A DNA stretch of 64,000 nucleotides. Source: Streptomyces marianii. GTDB taxonomy: Bacteria > Actinomycetota > Actinomycetes > Streptomycetales > Streptomycetaceae. The translations under genes were made by a program, and so were the position numbers. The stretch spans positions 7,815,501-7,879,500 of the forward strand of contig NZ_VAWE01000001.1 in the NCBI RefSeq assembly GCF_005795905.1, given 5' to 3'. The notes under the pieces are model-generated. The model worked only from the letters and a program-made list of their open reading frames with translations. It was not told the origin of the DNA and did no database searches. Positions 34,878-42,714 of the stretch are shown in pieces (position 1 is the stretch's first letter; each line of letters begins with the position of its first letter).

Positions 34878-35107
34878 CCGGCGGCCGCTGCAGCCGTTCG
34901 CGCAGCACCGGGCCGGGCGCCCCTCGCACTCGGCCGGGCCGCACGGCACGCTCGGCGGTCCCTCGTCCGTGACCGCCCCGGTTCCGCGGCGCACCGCCCC
35001 GCGGGGAACGAAAGCCCCTCCGGACGAGCAGCGTCCGCCCGCGATCCGCGCGCCCTCGCACCGTCGACCTGCGCGCTTGGCCGCCGCATTCCGGGTAGGC
35101 GCCGTAC

Positions 35108-36955
35108 ATGGGCGAGTGGCGACCCTTGAGTCGTGTCCAGGGCTACCTGCCGATCGCCGATCACGGACTCGTCGGTGACGGCCGTACCTGCGCCCTGGTC
35201 GGCCGGGACGGCGCGGTGACTTTCATGTGCGTCCCGCGCTTCGACTCGGTGCCCCTCTTCGCATCCCTGCTCGACCACCGGAGAGGGGGAGAACTGCTGA
35301 TCGCGCCCGCGCGGGTGACCGAGAGCCGCCAGCGATACGTGTCCGGCACCGGTGTGCTCATCACGGAGATGCGCGGTCCGGAGGGGGCGGTCGAGATCAC
35401 CGACGCGTTCCCACTCGCGCCGGACGCGCGTCTGGAGGAGGACGCGAGGGCCGGTCGTGAGGAACTTCTGCGACATGTGCGCGTGACGCACGGCAGCGTC
35501 GAGCTCTGCTTCCGCCTCAGCCCTCGCCGGGGCGACGAGGTCGGCCCGGACGGGCGGGTATGGGTCCTCCGCGGTCCGGGCCGGCCCGCCGTGTACGTCC
35601 GGCTCTCCCGGCCCGTACCCGGTACGGACAGCACGATCACCCTCGGGCCGGGGGAAGACCTGACCGTCTCCCTGACCTGGGGCGCCGGGGCCCGCCACGG
35701 CGCCGGGAGCCTCGACCGGCCTTCCGCGTGCCTGGAAGCCACCGCACGGGTCTGGAGGCGGTGGGCCGCTCACGTGGTGCGGGACGTGCCCCGCCCTGAT
35801 CTGGTGCTCCGCTCCGCGATCACCCTCAAGCTGTTGGACCATGTGGAGAACGGGGCGCTCATCGCCGCCCCCACGTCCTCCCTTCCGGAACGCGTTCACG
35901 GCACTCGGAACTGGGACTACCGGTACGCGTGGATCCGGGACACCGCCTACGCGGTCTTCGCCCTCCGGCGCATCGGACTGCCCACGGAGGCCGAAGGCTT
36001 CCTGAGCTGGGCCCTGACCGCCTCCCACGAGAGCGGGCGTCCTCTCGTCCTCTACGACCTGGACGGACACGCCCCGCCCCATGAGGTCGAGGACGCGGCA
36101 CTGGAGGGCTACCGCGGATCCGCTCCGGTGCGCTGGGGAAACGCCGCGGCGCGCCAGGTGCAGCACGACGTGTACGGCGAGATCCTCGACTGCGCGTTCC
36201 AGCGGGCCGCGACGGGGGGTGTGCTCGACCCCGGTCTGTGGCGACAGCTCGAACGCCTCGCCGAGGAGGCCCGCACCGCGTGGAACCGCCCGGACCACGG
36301 CATCTGGGAGGTACGCACACACGGTCGGCCGTTCACGTACTCGGCCGCCATGTGCCAGGTGGCCCTCGACCGGGCGGCACGCCTGTCCCGCATGCTGCGA
36401 CTGCCCGGTGACGCGGAGGGCTGGAACCGGGATGCCGGGCGTCTCGCGGCCCGGATCCTCGACGAGGCCTGGGACGACGAGGCAGGAGCCCTCACCGAGC
36501 ACCTGGGCGGCGGCGGCCTGGATGCTTCCCTGCTCGCCCTTCCGCTCAGACGGGTCGTACCCGCCGACCACCCCCGCATGGTCGCCACCACCCGGGCGGT
36601 GGCGGACCGCCTCGACGCGGGTGGCGGTCTGCTCTACCGCTACCTGCCCACGGCCTCACCGGACGGCATCGACGAACCCGAAGGAGCCTTTCTCCTGTGC
36701 AGCTTCTGGATGGCGGACAACCTGGCCGGACAGGGGCGCATCGACGAGGCGACGGAACTCTTCGAACGGCTCTGCTCCTACGCCGGCCCCCTGGGGCTCC
36801 TGCCCGAGCAGGTCGACCCGTCCGACGGTTCGTTCCTCGGCAACTTCCCGCAAGCGATCAGCCATGTCGGCCTGCTGGCCACGGCCGTCGTACTCGCCCG
36901 TGCCCAGCGCGGGGTACGCCCCGACCTGTCCACGCGGACGTGGTCGCGCAAGTGA
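35108..36955 (+). CDS. Glycoside hydrolase family 15 (glucoamylase/trehalase-like)
   Basis: 615 residues. N-terminal beta-sandwich (GYLPIADHGLVGDGRTCALV; PRFDSVPLFASLLD) and a C-terminal (alpha/alpha)6 barrel with NWDYRYAWIRDTAYAVFALR (about 268-287), EGYRGSAPVRWGNAAARQVQ with the probable catalytic acid (about 335-354), and LLPEQVDPSDGSFLGNFPQA with the probable base (about 563-582). There is no signal peptide, so it is probably cytoplasmic and acts on trehalose or alpha-glucans; actinobacterial GH15 enzymes of this form are often trehalases. Stands alone, followed by a long convergent gap. Confidence 0.9.
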   Translation: MGEWRPLSRVQGYLPIADHGLVGDGRTCALVGRDGAVTFMCVPRFDSVPLFASLLDHRRGGELLIAPARVTESRQRYVSGTGVLITEMRGPEGAVEITDAFPLAPDARLEEDARAGREELLRHVRVTHGSVELCFRLSPRRGDEVGPDGRVWVLRGPGRPAVYVRLSRPVPGTDSTITLGPGEDLTVSLTWGAGARHGAGSLDRPSACLEATARVWRRWAAHVVRDVPRPDLVLRSAITLKLLDHVENGALIAAPTSSLPERVHGTRNWDYRYAWIRDTAYAVFALRRIGLPTEAEGFLSWALTASHESGRPLVLYDLDGHAPPHEVEDAALEGYRGSAPVRWGNAAARQVQHDVYGEILDCAFQRAATGGVLDPGLWRQLERLAEEARTAWNRPDHGIWEVRTHGRPFTYSAAMCQVALDRAARLSRMLRLPGDAEGWNRDAGRLAARILDEAWDDEAGALTEHLGGGGLDASLLALPLRRVVPADHPRMVATTRAVADRLDAGGGLLYRYLPTASPDGIDEPEGAFLLCSFWMADNLAGQGRIDEATELFERLCSYAGPLGLLPEQVDPSDGSFLGNFPQAISHVGLLATAVVLARAQRGVRPDLSTRTWSRK

Positions 36956-37371
36956 CGGTGCCTCACCGGGGCAGGGGCCGTCTCGGGCGGTCACCCGTGC
37001 GCCGGCCTCACACGCTGCCAGGGCCGGACCGACGGCGGCGGCCCGGCAGGGACCGGGCAACCTGCGGGCTACGGAGGCGGGTCGACGACCCGGACCCGGG
37101 AAGCGGTACCCGGAACGGGACCGGTGAAGCGGTACTCGGCGACGGCCGGAGCGTCCGGGGGGCCTGGCCGCAGTGGTCGAGGGCGGCCGTGTCGCGTGGA
37201 CTCCCCGGCGGGGGAGCCCGGCTCCGGGCCTCCTCCTGCTCGCTCGGGAGGAGTCGGAGAGCACGTCCGGAGCCGGGCGCGGCGGGCTCTTTCCGAGCGT
37301 CACAGCTGGATGTCCCGCCGCGCCTCACGGGCGGGTCTCCGCGCCTCGGGGAGAGCTGCCGACCAAGAGAA

Positions 37372-37384
37372 TTGCATGATGCAA
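37372..37384. promoter_or_regulatory. 13-bp palindrome TTGCAT-G-ATGCAA
   Basis: Perfect palindrome directly abutting a hairpin 4 bp downstream, in a region between convergent genes. Confidence 0.5.
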
Positions 37385-37387
37385 AGG

Positions 37388-37425
37388 ATCGATCCACCCG
37401 CCGCGCGCTCGGAGGGTGGATCGAT
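37388..37425. terminator. 12-bp perfect stem, 14-nt loop
   Basis: ATCGATCCACCC (37388-37399) pairs exactly with 37414-37425. It lies between convergent genes and could terminate either transcript. Its lower GC and position next to the palindrome are unlike ordinary terminators here. Confidence 0.5.
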
Positions 37426-37525
37426 TTGCGGCCTGCTCTGCCGGGGCGCGGCCTCCCGGCTCCTCGAGCGGGGTGTGCCGGGCCCAACGGGCCGCAGCGG
37501 GTGAGCGCACGTCCCTACCGCGCCG

Positions 37526-38077
37526 TCATCGGGCAGTCGGATCGTCCGCCTGCCTCCGGCTCGTCGCGGCTCGTGGACCATGGCAGGCGGGGGCGCACTC
37601 CAGCCGGACGAACGGGATCAGTTCCCCTGCACGGCGGTACCCGGCCGCCGTCCCGTCGGTGGGAAGGCCCAGATAGGCGCACAGTCGAGCAGCCGTACGG
37701 GGATGGTCCTCGGCGTAGCGGGCCATGACCGTGGCACCGTCCTCCGCGGACAGGAACCGGGCGTTCACCGCGTGGTAGCGCCTGCCGACCTGGACGGTGG
37801 CCTGCGGGGTGCGCCGGAGGTTCCGGTACCACTGGGCCGAAGGGCCGTAGCCGGACGCCACGGTCCAGGAGCGGGGTGCCCGGGTGTGGTCCACGACCTC
37901 GAGGACCACGGTGCGCGAGGCGCCGCTCAGCCTTCCCGTGTGGATGAGGAGAAGGAGCCTCCTGCCGAACAGGGGGCCGAGCCCGATCCTGAAGAGGTGT
38001 ACGGGGAGCCGGGCGGCCAGCCGCTTCCAGCCGGTCGGCGGCGCAGGTCGCTGTGGTGGGGGGTTCGAATGGTCCAC
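37526..38077 (-). CDS. Deazaflavin (F420)-dependent nitroreductase family protein, Ddn-like
   Basis: 183 residues from GTG 38077 (GGAGGGTGCCTC). The split-barrel fold of the Ddn family is visible: LLLLIHTGRLSGASRTVVLE (about 45-64), WTVASGYGPSAQWYRNLRRT (about 77-96), ATVQVGRRYHAVNARFLSAE and the C-terminal helix segment. Members bind coenzyme F420 and reduce quinones or protect against oxidative stress, using F420H2. A hydrophobic N-terminal helix (LPVHLFRIGLGPLFGRRLLL) suggests membrane association. Divergent from the PP2C gene. Confidence 0.87.
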   Translation of the reverse strand: MDHSNPPPQRPAPPTGWKRLAARLPVHLFRIGLGPLFGRRLLLLIHTGRLSGASRTVVLEVVDHTRAPRSWTVASGYGPSAQWYRNLRRTPQATVQVGRRYHAVNARFLSAEDGATVMARYAEDHPRTAARLCAYLGLPTDGTAAGYRRAGELIPFVRLECAPACHGPRAATSRRQADDPTAR

Positions 38078-38141
38078 GAGGCACCCTCCGGTTCCGGCTG
38101 CCGCCCTTGCAGCCGTCAGCTGTCGGTTGTGTAACGAGACT

Positions 38142-38161
38142 CTCCCGAAATGCTTCGGGAG
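38142..38161. promoter_or_regulatory. 8-bp inverted repeat in divergent promoter region
   Basis: CTCCCGAA-atgc-TTCGGGAG lies 65-84 bp upstream of the Ddn-like gene and about 100 bp upstream of the phosphatase gene. Between divergent starts a terminator is unlikely, so an operator is more plausible. Confidence 0.45.
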
Positions 38162-38169
38162 GGTAAGTT

Positions 38170-38182
38170 TTGCATAGGCTAA
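38170..38182. promoter_or_regulatory. Degenerate copy of the TTGCAY palindrome
   Basis: TTGCAT-A-GGCTAA: one intact arm, the other with three changes, 8 bp past the inverted repeat. Confidence 0.3.
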
Positions 38183-38259
38183 ATCAAGCGGCGGTCCGTG
38201 GTGGTGCCGGACGCCCGCTCGCAGCCGATCGCACCGCCTCACACACCGCGGGGTCAGCC

Positions 38260-39351
38260 ATGCCCGACGTGACACCGCAGCGCTCATGGGTGCTGTCCGT
38301 CCTCCCGTACGGCGTGATGGCCGTCGTCACCGTCGTCGATGTGACGGCGGGCCCCTCGGTCGGCTTCCTCCCCCTCGTCTCCCTGGGCCCCGCCTTCGCC
38401 GGACTGGCCGGCGGCTGGCGACGCACGGCCCTCATCGGCGGTCTGGCGACGCTCCTGTGCCTCGGGCTCGGGCTCTACGACGGTCTGTTCACCGGCCGCC
38501 GGGGCTGGACGGCCCTGGCGTCGGTGGCGGGCGTGACCGTGGCGGGTCTGGTCGCGGCGGTGATGCGGCAACGGCGGGAAGCCGAACTGGCCAGCGTCCG
38601 CTCGATCGCGGAAGTGGCGCAGCGCGTGCTGTTGAGGCCGGTGCCGCGCAGTGCCGGGCATCTGCGCGTGGCGGTCTCCTACACTTCGGCCGTCGCCGAG
38701 GCGCGCATCGGCGGCGATCTGTACGAGGTGGTGGCGTCACCCGCTGGCGTGCGTGTGATCGTGGGGGATGTCCAGGGCAAAGGGCTGGAGGCGGTCGAGA
38801 CGGCGGCCCTGGTCCTGGGCGCCTTCCGGGAAGCCGCCCACGACGAGGCGGACCTGGCCGGCGTCGGCGCCCGGCTGGAGCGGGTGGCGGACAGGGAACT
38901 CCAAGGTGAGAAGTTCGTGACGGCCGTGCTGGCGGAAGTCGGGAACGACGGGACGGTGACCCTGCTGAACTACGGGCACCCCGCACCCATGATCGTGAGG
39001 CCGGACGGACGGGTACGCTTCGCCGAGCCGCCCCTCCCCGCTCTGCCGCTCGGCCTCGGGATACACGCGGGCCACCGGCCCGAGTCCCACTCGGAGCGCT
39101 TCACGCCGGGGGACCAGATGCTGCTGTACACGGACGGCGTCTCGGAGGCACGCGACGGAGCGGGGCGCTTCTATCCCCTGGAGGACCGGGGCGGACTCCT
39201 GAAGGACCCCGACTCCGAGTCCGCTCTCCAGGCTCTGCGCGCCGATCTGGTCCTGCACGCCGCAGGGCCGCTCCACGACGACGCCGCCATGCTGCTGATC
39301 CGTCACCACGACGCCGATGTGAGCGGCCGGAGACCGTCGATCACCGGGTGA
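38260..39351 (+). CDS. Membrane PP2C/SpoIIE serine phosphatase (RsbU-like)
   Basis: 363 residues from ATG 38260. Three to four N-terminal TM helices (SVLPYGVMAVVTVVDVTAG; LIGGLATLLCLGLGLYDGLF; VAGVTVAGLVAAVMRQRR), then a SpoIIE-type PP2C domain from about residue 135: SYTSAVAEARIGGDLYEVVA (about 144-163), RVIVGDVQGKGLEA, LNYGHPAPMIV, MLLYTDGVSEARDG, with the metal-binding Asp residues in GGDLYE, GDVQGKG and TDGVSE. It resembles Streptomyces phosphatases that act on anti-sigma-factor antagonists. No sensory domain apart from the membrane part. Confidence 0.9.
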   Translation: MPDVTPQRSWVLSVLPYGVMAVVTVVDVTAGPSVGFLPLVSLGPAFAGLAGGWRRTALIGGLATLLCLGLGLYDGLFTGRRGWTALASVAGVTVAGLVAAVMRQRREAELASVRSIAEVAQRVLLRPVPRSAGHLRVAVSYTSAVAEARIGGDLYEVVASPAGVRVIVGDVQGKGLEAVETAALVLGAFREAAHDEADLAGVGARLERVADRELQGEKFVTAVLAEVGNDGTVTLLNYGHPAPMIVRPDGRVRFAEPPLPALPLGLGIHAGHRPESHSERFTPGDQMLLYTDGVSEARDGAGRFYPLEDRGGLLKDPDSESALQALRADLVLHAAGPLHDDAAMLLIRHHDADVSGRRPSITG

Positions 39352-39388
39352 GCTCCGGCACGAGGGCCACAGGGGGTAGAAAGGGGCC

Positions 39389-39898
39389 ATGACCGACAGA
39401 GGGCAAGTTCCGCACGTCGATGACGTCGACGCGGTGACGCGTGCGGTACTCACGGCGTCCAGGCTGCTCGTGGCCGTATCGGCCCATTCCCTGGCGGCGG
39501 TCGAGGACCGGGTGACGCTGCCCCAGTTCCGCCTGCTGGTGGTGTTGTCCATGCACGGGCCGGCGAAGCTCGTGGTGCTCGCCGAGCGTCTCGGGGTCAA
39601 TCCCTCGACGGCGATGCGCATGATCGACCGGCTGATCGCGGCCGGTCTCGCGGACCGACGGACGAACCCGGCCAACCGCCGGGAGACGGTGCTGCGGCTC
39701 ACGGCGGAGGGCGGGGCGCTCGTCGAGGACGTCACGAGCAGACGCCGTAGGGAGATCGAGAGGATCGTGCTGCGGATGGCCCCCGCGCAGCGAGCTGCGC
39801 TGATCGACGCGCTCACCGACTTCAACGAGGCGGGCGGTGAGCCGACGGTGCCGTCCGCGGACAGTGCGCTGTACCCGCTGGGCTGGGCGGACCACTAG
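39389..39898 (+). CDS. MarR family transcriptional regulator
   Basis: 169 residues from ATG 39389 (AAAGGGGCC). Winged helix: TLPQFRLLVVLSMHGPAKLV, AERLGVNPSTAMRMIDRLIA (recognition helix), then the wing RRTNPANRRETVLRLTAEG; the C-terminal helix gives dimerisation. Ligand unknown. The stop codon TAG is formed by the first three bases of a MITE-like terminal repeat, so the native C-terminus may have been altered by insertion. Its operator is not identified; the TTGCAY palindromes nearby are one candidate family (inference). Confidence 0.9.
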   Translation: MTDRGQVPHVDDVDAVTRAVLTASRLLVAVSAHSLAAVEDRVTLPQFRLLVVLSMHGPAKLVVLAERLGVNPSTAMRMIDRLIAAGLADRRTNPANRRETVLRLTAEGGALVEDVTSRRRREIERIVLRMAPAQRAALIDALTDFNEAGGEPTVPSADSALYPLGWADH

Positions 39899-40191
39899 GG
39901 CGTTTTTCGAAAGTCCCGTCTGGGCGGGGGCCTCTGGCGCGCACCCTCGCGGCGTTGTCGGTCGTCGGCGCAGCCCGCTGCGCTCTCCTCCCTGCGCCTT
40001 GCGATCTTCCCCTCGGCCCGGAGGGCCTGGGGAGACCCCACCCCCTCGGCCGGAGGGCCTGGGGAGACCCCACCCCCTCGGCCGGAGGGCCTGGGGAGAC
40101 CCCACCCCCTCGGCCGGAGGGCCTGGGGAGACTCCATGCACCAGAGGCCCCCGCCCTGGGGCGGACGAGGCTACCTTCGAAACACGCCCTA
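39896..40191. mobile_element. MITE-like element with about 18-bp terminal inverted repeats
   Basis: Left end TAGGGCGTTTTTCGAAAG (39896-39913) matches the complement of the right end at 40174-40191 at 16 of 18 positions. The 296-bp interior has no gene but contains the 32-bp tandem repeats at 40012-40140. The left end supplies the MarR stop codon. Confidence 0.65.
40012..40140. repeat. Four tandem 32-bp repeats
   Basis: Units at 40012-40044 (33 bp, one extra C), 40045-40076, 40077-40108 and 40109-40140. The middle two are identical; the last diverges in its final bases. The core is GGCCGGAGGGCCTGGGGAG. The array lies inside the MITE-like element. Confidence 0.85.
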
Positions 40192-40194
40192 GCT

Positions 40195-40360
40195 CAGGGC
40201 TGTCCCGCAGTTCCCGGGGGACCAGCGCGCGGCGTCGGATGCGGTGCATCGCGAGGCGGAGCGCCGTCCTCGTACCGGGTGTATTCGGATGCTTGGACAA
40301 CGCGGCGAGGCGCCGTGGCCGTCGTCGCGCGCCCACCGGGGATTGCGGGACAGCCCTTGG
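40195..40360. mobile_element. Second MITE-like element abutting the first
   Basis: Left end CAGGGCTGTCCCGCAGTTCC (from 40195) matches the complement of the right end at about 40338-40359, which contains GGGGATTGCGGGACAGCCC. The 166-bp element has no coding content and lies 3 bp from the first. Confidence 0.6.
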
Positions 40361-40400
40361 GCCATGTTGCCGAGGTCGCTCCGTCCGCCGCGGGGCGGGA

Positions 40401-40421
40401 GGGACTTTCGCAACACGCCCT
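40401..40421. repeat. Solo end of the first MITE family
   Basis: GGGACTTTCGCAACACGCCC resembles the complement of the first element's left end (GGGACTTTCGAAAAACGCCC, with two differences). Suggests that the second element inserted next to, or into, another copy of the first. Confidence 0.6.
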
Positions 40422-40527
40422 GGACCCACGAAACGGGGGCTCGGGTGGGACGCCGGCGGAAGAACCGCCCGGGCGGAGTGGGCCGCGTGCGGCGGCGGGC
40501 CGCCCGTCGTGCGCCGCGGTCCCCTCG

Positions 40528-41196
40528 TCAGCACGGCACGTGGGCCTTCGGGCCCAGATGGTACGAGCGGACCACCGCGACAGTGCTGAGCGTCGCCAGC
40601 GCCAGGCCGATGCCCAGCGATTCCACCAGAGCCTCGTCACGACCGGACGTGGTGATCCCGCGCGGCGGCACCCGGCCGTGCGGGTCGTGGACGAGCCCGA
40701 TCCGGTCGCCCGGCAGCGTCGTCGCCGTGCATCCCCGCCAGATCCGCCCGGGGACCGGAGTGCCGTCGAGGTGCCGCACCGCGCAGTAGTGCCGCTCCGT
40801 GGCCCCGGGCGCCACGGAGGTCACGACGACACTGCTGACCTCGCCGCCCCAGCGCAGCACTACTTCGTTCGTGGCCTTGGGTGCGGCGACCGCCCAGCAC
40901 ACACCGAGGACGGCGATCGGTCCCACGAGGGCCCTGCCGGCCCGCATACAGAGGAGGAAGACCACCAGGCCCAGCGCGACCAGCATCCCCGCCTCGCCCG
41001 TCTGCAGTACCGTCGAGCCGAGGAGGGTTCCCGCGACCCCCGGCCCGGCGATGACGGCCGAACCCACGACGCCCACCGCGATGCCCTCCGCCACCAGCCA
41101 GCTCGGGGGCCGGCCGTTGTAGTCGGCCGGACCCCACAGCGCAGCGCTGATCGAGTAGCTCTGCCGTGGCCGTGCCCGCCGTCTTCCGCTCTCCAT
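40528..41196 (-). CDS. Membrane protein of unknown function
   Basis: 222 residues from ATG 41196; a frame reaching 41211 would start inside the palindrome. Four hydrophobic segments: VAEGIAVGVVGSAVIAGPGV, MLVALGLVVFLLCM, LVGPIAVLGVCWAVAAP, and LGIGLALATLSTVAVV near the C-terminus. The about 90-residue exposed region between segments 3 and 4 contains two Cys (HYCAVRHLDG and WRGCTATT). No family recognised. The TTGCAT palindrome sits 3-15 bp upstream of the ATG, where a bound protein would block ribosome access or transcription start. Confidence 0.75.
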   Translation of the reverse strand: MESGRRRARPRQSYSISAALWGPADYNGRPPSWLVAEGIAVGVVGSAVIAGPGVAGTLLGSTVLQTGEAGMLVALGLVVFLLCMRAGRALVGPIAVLGVCWAVAAPKATNEVVLRWGGEVSSVVVTSVAPGATERHYCAVRHLDGTPVPGRIWRGCTATTLPGDRIGLVHDPHGRVPPRGITTSGRDEALVESLGIGLALATLSTVAVVRSYHLGPKAHVPC

Positions 41197-41198
41197 GG

Positions 41199-41211
41199 TT
41201 GCATTATGCAA
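41199..41211. promoter_or_regulatory. 13-bp palindrome TTGCAT-T-ATGCAA overlapping the start region
   Basis: Perfect palindrome immediately upstream of the ATG at 41196 on the minus strand. It occupies the position of the ribosome site, so the gene may be leaderless or repressed by a factor bound here. Confidence 0.6.
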
Positions 41212-41247
41212 AGGACTGCCGGGGCGCGGACACCCGCCCCGGCGGCA

Positions 41248-42144
41248 TCACTCCTCGGCCTCCGGCGGAGGCACCACGACGACCGGGCACCGGGCGGTGT
41301 GCAGCACCTCGCCGCTCACCGAGCCGAGCATCAGTCTCCGCAGGCCGGTGCGACCGTGGCTGCCGACGACCAGCAGAGTCGCATCGCGAGAGGAGTCCAC
41401 CAGAAGGTGCGCCGGCCGACTCCGCTCGACACGCGTGCGGATGTCCAGGTCGTCGCATCGGGACCGGTACGGGCCGAGCCTCTCCTCCAGCAGGTCCTTC
41501 GCCACGCTCGGTCGTTTCTCGTGTCCGACGAGAAGGGGGCCGGTGGGGCCGGTGCCGAGAAGGTCGGGCCGAGTGGAGCCGTGAACGACTTCGAGCGGGG
41601 CGCCACGGGCGGCGGCCGCGCGCAGGGCGAACTCCATGACGTGCGGCTGCATGTCGTCGACGTCGACGCCGACCACCACCCGTTCGACTCCGGGTTCGGT
41701 TCTCCTCCGGGGTCTGACCACGAGGACCGGGCAGCGTGAGTGGGTGGCCACCTGCAGACTCACGGATCCGAGTGGCAGCCGCGGGAATCCCCCCGTCCCG
41801 CGGTGGCCCACGACGATCAACGATGCTTCGGCCGACCGGTCGACGAGCGCCGACGCCGGGGAGCCGGAGACGACGTCCGGCTCGACCGCCAGGTCCGGGA
41901 ACCTCCGGTGGACCGCTTCGGCGAGAGGGGCGATGACACGCTCCGCCCGATCGGCGTGCGCTTCGCCATCCGCGCCGGCTTCGGTCGATCCGGCCGGCGA
42001 CGCCCGTTCGGCGGCGTGCACGACGCGAAGCACCGTGCCGGCGCGGGCCGCCTCTTCCGCCGCACGGAGCACCACCTGCTCCTGCCCCTGCGCTTCGACC
42101 ACACCCACCACCACCGGTCCGGCCGTGTGGCGATCATCCACCAT
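41248..42144 (-). CDS. Tandem universal stress protein
   Basis: 298 residues from ATG 42144 (GAGAGGAGTCG). Domain 1 (about 1-150): PVVVGVVEAQGQEQVVLRAA, LIVVGHRGTGGFPRLPLGSV; domain 2 (about 155-298): VVVGVDVDDMQPHVMEFALR, LLVVGSHGRTGLRRLMLGSV, ending ARCPVVVVPPPEAEE. Both have the G-2X-G-9X-GS ATP motif. Predicted cytoplasmic. Not preceded by a DosR-like palindrome; the 42428 palindrome is about 285 bp upstream. Confidence 0.92.
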   Translation of the reverse strand: MVDDRHTAGPVVVGVVEAQGQEQVVLRAAEEAARAGTVLRVVHAAERASPAGSTEAGADGEAHADRAERVIAPLAEAVHRRFPDLAVEPDVVSGSPASALVDRSAEASLIVVGHRGTGGFPRLPLGSVSLQVATHSRCPVLVVRPRRRTEPGVERVVVGVDVDDMQPHVMEFALRAAAARGAPLEVVHGSTRPDLLGTGPTGPLLVGHEKRPSVAKDLLEERLGPYRSRCDDLDIRTRVERSRPAHLLVDSSRDATLLVVGSHGRTGLRRLMLGSVSGEVLHTARCPVVVVPPPEAEE

Positions 42145-42714
42145 CGACTCCTCTCCCGGCCGCTCGAAGGACGCGAGCGGTCCTCCGTGATCGGGCCTTG
42201 ACCCATGCCCCGTCCGGCTCGCTTCCATCACACGGGAACGGGCGTTCACCGGCAACCGGGTGCGGCGCCCTGGCACGGGTCGCCTCATCAGGGGATCCGC
42301 GACATCGGGCGGCGTCACCGCGCCGTGCGGCGGCCCCGTGGCGGGCACCGCCTTCCCGTCGAGGTGACGCTCCGCGTCCCGGTCGGCGACACGTCTCCCG
42401 GGCTCCGCGGGCTGCTGGATCATCACTTTGCACTATGCAATCCTTCCGGGGTGGCGGCGGCTCCTCCGAGGAGCGGACGGCACACGGTGAGATCGCCGCA
42501 CCCCGGAGCCGGGCGGACGCCCAGCCTCCGAGTGGCGGCTACGGACCGGGCATCGCCCGCGCTACGCGGCGACCGGCGGAGGGGACGCCCATGTGCTCGC
42601 CGCGCGGAGCGGCGAGGCGTCGGCTGCGCACCGGCTCGCCAGGTTTCCCGACCCGCGCCCCACCCGGGGGCCGTCCACGGCGGGGTGGGCACGCGTTCGA
42701 CCGACCGGAGGGCC
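42145..42714. other. Divergent intergenic region, USP / multicopper oxidase
   Basis: 570 bp. The palindrome at 42428-42440 is centred between the two starts. Long frames exist on the plus strand in continuity with the oxidase, but the lipoprotein signal at 42715 marks the real start. Confidence 0.5.
42428..42440. promoter_or_regulatory. 13-bp palindrome TTGCAC-T-ATGCAA
   Basis: One mismatch between arms. Midway between divergent genes, about 285 bp from each start. Confidence 0.45.

Larger units (their letters stand above)
36956..37525. other. Convergent intergenic region with palindrome and hairpin
   Basis: 570 bp between the GH15 gene and the end of the Ddn-like gene. The 13-bp palindrome at 37372 and the hairpin at 37388-37425 are its only clear structures. 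No gene is supported. Confidence 0.5.
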
